Shown here piece after piece: positions 33,230-36,927 of a DNA stretch of 36,927 nucleotides. A program made the translations under genes and the position numbers. Source of the stretch: Anaerolineae bacterium (lineage in GTDB: Bacteria; Chloroflexota; Anaerolineae; Epilineales; JAHCIE01); the NCBI GenBank assembly GCA_026129165.1, contig JAHCIP010000019.1:1-36927 (forward strand). The letters run 5' to 3'. How positions within the stretch are numbered: position 1 is the first letter of the stretch; the number at the start of each line of letters is the position of its first letter. Below the pieces are notes generated by a model that made no database searches, had not been told where the DNA came from, and saw only the letters and a program-made list of their open reading frames with translations.

Positions 33230-34927
33230 GTGCTTCGTCCCCCCATTATAGTCGCCTTGCTAGCCCTGGCGGTGACATGCGGGCTTGTGCGGACAGCGGA
33301 AGCTGCCCCCACACTCACGTATGCGTCTGCGCCACGCTATGTCGTACACCTCGCCCCCCAGGTGGACCTGGGAACGGCGCGTGCCCGCCTGACCGAAGCC
33401 GGGCTAAGTGTACATACCACGGTGGACTGCGCCCAGGCCCTAGTCGTGGAAGGGACGGCTGACGGCCTCACCCTCGCCAAGACGGCCAAGCTCGCCGGTA
33501 TCACCAGCCTCGAACCGGACTATCCCCAACCGGCCCACCTGCCCACCAGCCGTCCCCTGGCGTCGCCCATCCGACGCAGCGGACCGCACGCTGTGCCTAA
33601 CACCCAACCCAACGATGAATTCTTCCCCGACCAGTGGAATATACGCGCCATCTCCGCGCCGGATGCCTGGGAATACACGACTGGGGCGACCGATGCGTTG
33701 ACGACTGTGGCGGTCCTCGACACGGGCATTGACCTGGACCATCCAGACCTGGGGGGGAATGTCTTACTCGGCGCGGCCTGGAATTTCTACGACAATAACC
33801 GCGATGTTCAGGATATCAGTCCATCGGGCAGCGGTACCATGGTGGCGGGTATCATCGGGGCCACCGCCAATAATGGCTTTGGCATCGCCGGCCTGGCCTG
33901 GAGTCCCCAGATCATCCCCATCAAGGTCATTGGCTGGGACGCGGCTCACCAGATTGATGTCTTTTACTGGAGCGACGTGGCGGCGGGAATCTGTCATGCG
34001 GTGAACCGAGGCGCCCGCGTCATTCACATCAGCGCCTATCATCGCAACCTGGCCGGGGCGGGGAGCCTGCTGAACCAGGCCCTGACCTACGCCAACGACC
34101 GAGGCGCGATTGTCGTCGCCCCGGTCGGCGACGAGCGCCAGTTCGGCAATCCCATCGAGTACCCGGCCGCCTATGTCCGCCTCGTCATTGGCGTAGGCGC
34201 GGTCGACTCGACCAATAGCATTTGGGAACACTCCAATACGGGGAATTATGTCGACCTGGTCGCGCCTGGGGTGGATGTCGTCACGACCGTGCCGATGGCG
34301 ATTGATGAGGTGGGCGCGCGATACGGCACGGGCACGCTGCTGGCGGCGGCTCACGTGAGTGGGGTCGCCTTACTCATGCGCTCAGTCAACCCCGTCCTCT
34401 CGCCGTTCGAGATTGCCGATATTTTGCGGCAGAAGGCGGATGACCTGGGCGTGATTATTGGGCCAGACCCGACCTTTGGCGCGGGTCTGGTCAACGCGCT
34501 CAACGCGATCAAAGGCACGCCCCATCGCCTCACCGTCTCGCCGGCTGACCTGCTAGTCTTCGAGTGGGATGCTCAATCCCAAACGTATCGGCAGCCCTCG
34601 CAGACGGTCTGGAACAACCACACGGGGGCACGCACCTGGCGCACGACGGCGACCACCAGCTGGCTCCAGGTCAACGAGCCGACCAATGCCGCGCCCATCG
34701 GTTCCACCCCCTCGCTAGCCGCGATCAGCGTCGCGCCCCCTCGGCCTGGCGAGTGTAACACGCGGGCGGGCTATGTTCGCGCCGAGAGCCAGATGCCGAG
34801 CCGGGCCAATGGCCCTCAGGACATTCTGGTGCGGGTATTACTCCCTCCGTGCGCCGAGTCCCCCTTCGCCGTGTTCTTGCCCCTTATCCAGCACTCACCA
34901 CCGCGCCCGGTCAACACCAGTCGCTAA
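33230..34927 (+). CDS. Secreted subtilisin-fold protein lacking catalytic His and Ser (pseudo-subtilase 1)
   Basis: This 565-residue protein starts with a signal peptide (cleavage near A-E-A-A). Residues about 36-98 look like an I9-type propeptide (Y-V-V-H-L-A-P, ending L-E-P-D-Y). The S8 fold follows with Asp164 in V-A-V-L-D-T-G-I-D. The His motif reads G-S-G-T-M-V-A-G (Ser201 replaces His), the oxyanion Asn is Asp301 (V-A-P-V-G-D), and the GTSMAAPHVSG motif reads G-T-L-L-A-A-A-H-V-S-G with Leu370 replacing Ser. The structural Y-P-A-A-Y and L-V-A-P-G segments are intact. A BACON-like beta domain (about 432-540) and a tail with V-F-L-P-L-I-Q follow. The GTG at 33230 has GAGAAGG 6 bases upstream; an in-frame GTG at 33191 is less likely. 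Proteolysis is very unlikely. Confidence 0.85.
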   Translation: MLRPPIIVALLALAVTCGLVRTAEAAPTLTYASAPRYVVHLAPQVDLGTARARLTEAGLSVHTTVDCAQALVVEGTADGLTLAKTAKLAGITSLEPDYPQPAHLPTSRPLASPIRRSGPHAVPNTQPNDEFFPDQWNIRAISAPDAWEYTTGATDALTTVAVLDTGIDLDHPDLGGNVLLGAAWNFYDNNRDVQDISPSGSGTMVAGIIGATANNGFGIAGLAWSPQIIPIKVIGWDAAHQIDVFYWSDVAAGICHAVNRGARVIHISAYHRNLAGAGSLLNQALTYANDRGAIVVAPVGDERQFGNPIEYPAAYVRLVIGVGAVDSTNSIWEHSNTGNYVDLVAPGVDVVTTVPMAIDEVGARYGTGTLLAAAHVSGVALLMRSVNPVLSPFEIADILRQKADDLGVIIGPDPTFGAGLVNALNAIKGTPHRLTVSPADLLVFEWDAQSQTYRQPSQTVWNNHTGARTWRTTATTSWLQVNEPTNAAPIGSTPSLAAISVAPPRPGECNTRAGYVRAESQMPSRANGPQDILVRVLLPPCAESPFAVFLPLIQHSPPRPVNTSR

Positions 34928-34938
34928 GGACCCCGCTT

Positions 34939-36423
34939 ATGCTACGCCGTCTCCTCTGGCCGGCCCTGGCCGCCCTGCTGCTATTGTCGCTCGCCGCCGG
35001 TAACTTACTCTCCGCCCCCCGTCTCTCGGTCCCCACCCGCCTCCCCAATGACCCTCGCCTCAGTGAGCAGTGGGGGCTGGGCGGGGGCTTCGGGATCCAC
35101 GCCACCGACGCCTGGACGCTGACGACTGGCGCGGACATCACCATCGCCGTGCTCGACTCGGGTTTTGACCTGGCCCATCCTGACCTGGTGGACCGATGGG
35201 AAAGTCCATATAACTTCCTTGAGGAGGATGGCGTCCCTGCCGCTAATAACTGGACTGACAACTATGGCACAGCGATCGCTGGCATCATTGCGGCCACCGC
35301 TGACAATGCCCAGGGCATCAGCGGCGTGACCTGGCGGACACGCATCATGCCTCTGCGCGTGGTCAACCGCGAATTCCGCGATGGCACGGGCGCCCCTCTT
35401 CGCCTTAGCCAGACGGCGAGGTTCATCGTGGACGGTCTGAACTACGCGGTTCAACACGGCGCGCGCATCGTCGTCTTCGGCTTCAACATGCCCAACTTCA
35501 GTGAAAGCGACCGCGATCAGATTCAGCGCGCCATTCAGCGCCTCCAGGACCCGCTGAACGACGGCTACTTGGTCGTCATTGCGCCCGTCGGCGAACGGCC
35601 CACGCTCACGCCCTACCCGGCGGCCCTGAACGGGGTCATTGGCGTGACCGGCGTGATGACCGACGGGCTGGCCTTAGGCATTCGCTCCACTGGCCAGACC
35701 ATTGTTCCCCGCGGCCCCTTCGTGGACCTGGCCGCGCCAGCAGAGAGCATTCTCGCCCCCTACTGGGACTTTGACAGTAACCCACCACAACAGGGCTACC
35801 GCGCCCAACTGGGGACCGAGTTTGCCACAGGCTTCGTCGCTGGCGCAGCGGCCCTGGTCCTCTCCATGAACCCGAACCTGCCGCCCAGCCAGGTGGAGAC
35901 CATTCTGCGCACTTCCGCCACAGACCTGGGCGACCCTGGCCCCGATGACCTGTACGGAGCCGGGCTGGTCAACGCCCTGGCCGCGGTCCAGGGAACGCGC
36001 CACTACCTGTCTGTGCAGCCTAACTCGCTCAGCCTGCCCCCCATGGTCGGCGCGACTGCTACCCTTACCAACCCTTATACCCTGGCCGCGTCGTGGCGCG
36101 TTCTCAGCGCCCCAGAGTGGCTGAGCGTCGCGACACCGACCGATAGCGTCTCGTTCTCCACCGCGCGCGTGACCCTCCAGCGTGTTCCGACCTGCGCCGA
36201 GATGACGGCTGCCCAGCCCATCCTGCTTGCCAGCACGCTCCCGACTTCCTTCAGTGACCGCGAGATTGCCGTCCAGGTGGCCGGCGTCTGCGCCTCGTCA
36301 ACCACCCCGACCCCCCAGCCCACCCGCACCGCTACCCCGGTCGTCGCGACACCCCCGCCCAGCCAGCAATTGTTCCTGCCCCACATCGTACACGGCTGCA
36401 AGAACGGCATCTGCCCCAGATGA
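34939..36423 (+). CDS. Secreted subtilisin-fold protein lacking catalytic His and Ser (pseudo-subtilase 2)
   Basis: This 494-residue protein has a signal peptide and no I9-like propeptide. The S8 fold has Asp73 in I-A-V-L-D-S-G-F-D. The His position is Tyr109 (D-N-Y-G-T-A-I-A-G-I-I), the oxyanion Asn is Glu219 (I-A-P-V-G-E), and the nucleophile is Glu294 in G-T-E-F-A-T-G-F-V-A-G. The flanking framework (Y-P-A-A-L-N-G-V-I-G-V-T-G, V-D-L-A-A-P, D-L-Y-G-A-G-L-V-N-A-L) is well kept. After it come a BACON-like domain (P-N-S-L-S-L-P ... W-L-S-V), a Pro/Thr linker (about 455-475) and a tail with L-F-L-P-H-I-V. AAGGA lies 8 bases before the ATG, 11 bases after the first pseudo-subtilase's stop, so both are cotranscribed. 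Confidence 0.85.
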   Translation: MLRRLLWPALAALLLLSLAAGNLLSAPRLSVPTRLPNDPRLSEQWGLGGGFGIHATDAWTLTTGADITIAVLDSGFDLAHPDLVDRWESPYNFLEEDGVPAANNWTDNYGTAIAGIIAATADNAQGISGVTWRTRIMPLRVVNREFRDGTGAPLRLSQTARFIVDGLNYAVQHGARIVVFGFNMPNFSESDRDQIQRAIQRLQDPLNDGYLVVIAPVGERPTLTPYPAALNGVIGVTGVMTDGLALGIRSTGQTIVPRGPFVDLAAPAESILAPYWDFDSNPPQQGYRAQLGTEFATGFVAGAAALVLSMNPNLPPSQVETILRTSATDLGDPGPDDLYGAGLVNALAAVQGTRHYLSVQPNSLSLPPMVGATATLTNPYTLAASWRVLSAPEWLSVATPTDSVSFSTARVTLQRVPTCAEMTAAQPILLASTLPTSFSDREIAVQVAGVCASSTTPTPQPTRTATPVVATPPPSQQLFLPHIVHGCKNGICPR

Positions 36424-36429
36424 AGTAAG

Positions 36430-36517
36430 ACGAAGAACGGAGGACGGAGGACAAAACAATTCCTCCGTCCTCCGTCTTTGGTCTTCCGTCCTCGGTCCTT
36501 CGTCCTCCGTCCCCGGT
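36430..36517. repeat. Degenerate heptanucleotide repeats forming an inverted repeat (locus D)
   Basis: Three units of type ACGGAGG (36430-36450) face eight complementary 7-base units (36462-36517, CCTCCGT type). The arms 36437-36451 and 36461-36475 form a perfect 15-bp stem with a 9-base loop. The array fills the gap between two convergent genes, ending one base before the stop codon of the glycoside hydrolase gene. Confidence 0.85.
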
Positions 36518-36518
36518 C

Positions 36519-36927
36519 CTACTTTGGCATCGCTTTCAGGGCGTTGAAGGCCGGGCGGGGCGTGCCGTCTGGTTCGGTGATCGCCCACCAGTACTGCTCG
36601 TTCTCTGGCTTCCAATCCGGGTCGGCGATGTAGATTAGGATCATCGGCCCCATCCAGGGCGACCAGTTCTTCTTGGCATATTGGTAGGCGCGGACCAGGT
36701 AATCGGCCTTTTGCTCCTCGGTGACGGCGTGCCAGGCATAGGCCGGGTGGACCTTGTCCGAGGTCCAGCCAAACTCCAGAATCGCCACCTGTTTGTTCTC
36801 GTCGCCGTACTTGACCATGATCTTGCGCAGGTCTTCGACGCGGCGGAAGGTAAAGAAGCGCTCGCCGCCGTAGAGTTCCTTGTTAGCGGCCGCTTCGTCG
36901 GGTGAGACCTCGGGCGCGGCCCTGAAA
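36519..36927 (-). CDS. Glycoside hydrolase C-terminal part (clan GH-A type; 5' truncated by window edge)
   Basis: The frame is open from the window end to TAG at 36519-36521, giving about 136 residues of the C-terminus. Q-V-A-I-L-E-F-G-W-T-S-D places a Glu at the end of a beta strand, the usual position of the catalytic nucleophile in GH39/GH5-type TIM barrels. V-T-E-E-Q-K-A-D-Y-L-V-R-A-Y-Q-Y-A-K-K-N-W and D-G-T-P-R-P-A-F-N-A-L are also typical of the last barrel helices in such enzymes. The substrate cannot be judged from this part. The gene converges on pseudo-subtilase 2. Confidence 0.75.
   Translation of the reverse strand, partial: FRAAPEVSPDEAAANKELYGGERFFTFRRVEDLRKIMVKYGDENKQVAILEFGWTSDKVHPAYAWHAVTEEQKADYLVRAYQYAKKNWSPWMGPMILIYIADPDWKPENEQYWWAITEPDGTPRPAFNALKAMPK

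Noticed and set aside
33230-36423. Annotating the two genes as active S8 peptidases
   Set aside because: Only the catalytic Asp remains in each; the His and Ser positions are replaced and no alternative nucleophile is aligned.

Overview
The window is high-GC bacterial DNA that most resembles a Chloroflexota genome (Anaerolineae-like). This is an inference, because there is no rRNA or marker gene here. The hints are secreted proteins with Pro/Thr-rich linkers and an F-L-P-x-I tail motif, a membrane glycosyltransferase with a C-terminal beta-sandwich region, a YfhO-type membrane protein, a homodimeric-type 2-oxoacid dehydrogenase E1, and many inverted repeats in short intergenic spaces.

Layout. 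1-6.7 kb (+): the end of a membrane glycosyltransferase-like protein, an alpha/beta hydrolase, a YgiT-type zinc-finger protein, an acyl-CoA mutase catalytic subunit with isobutyryl-CoA-mutase-type residues, an M20 dipeptidase, a sugar isomerase-like TIM barrel, and a UPF0175/DUF3368 toxin-antitoxin pair. 6.9-10.2 kb (+): a pyruvate dehydrogenase E1-like gene broken by two single-base frameshifts, a YkgJ-type cysteine-cluster protein and a small secreted SdrD-B-like protein. 10.3-16.5 kb (-): a five-gene operon of YfhO membrane protein, cupin, Asp-box propeller, PNPOx-like protein and kynureninase. 16.6-18.3 kb (-): an acyl-CoA synthetase. 18.5 kb (+): a 66-residue secreted miniprotein with its own promoter. 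18.7-25.2 kb (-): a branched-chain amino acid ABC operon (livF, livG, fused livHM, a frameshifted luciferase-like oxidoreductase, a frameshifted binding lipoprotein). It is driven by a perfect-consensus promoter followed by a structured leader of about 300 nt that ends in an intrinsic terminator. 25.4-32.3 kb (+): a GT9 heptosyltransferase-like protein, an HldE kinase half, a large secreted protein, an HldE nucleotidyltransferase half and MurJ. 32.3-33 kb (+): two small membrane proteins. 33.2-36.4 kb (+): two tandem secreted subtilisin-fold proteins, both without the catalytic His and Ser. 36.5 kb to the end (-): the C-terminus of a glycoside hydrolase.

The most unusual items are the tandem pseudo-subtilases, a family of degenerate seven-base repeats (four loci, one inside a coding region and one forming a gene junction), a family of 33-nt palindromes of 16+1+16 design with a compensatory base change, the structured leader of the liv operon, and an ADP-heptose-type locus in what looks like a lineage without LPS. 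Frameshifts are concentrated in three genes. They may be pseudogenes or base-call errors, and the sequence alone does not decide.
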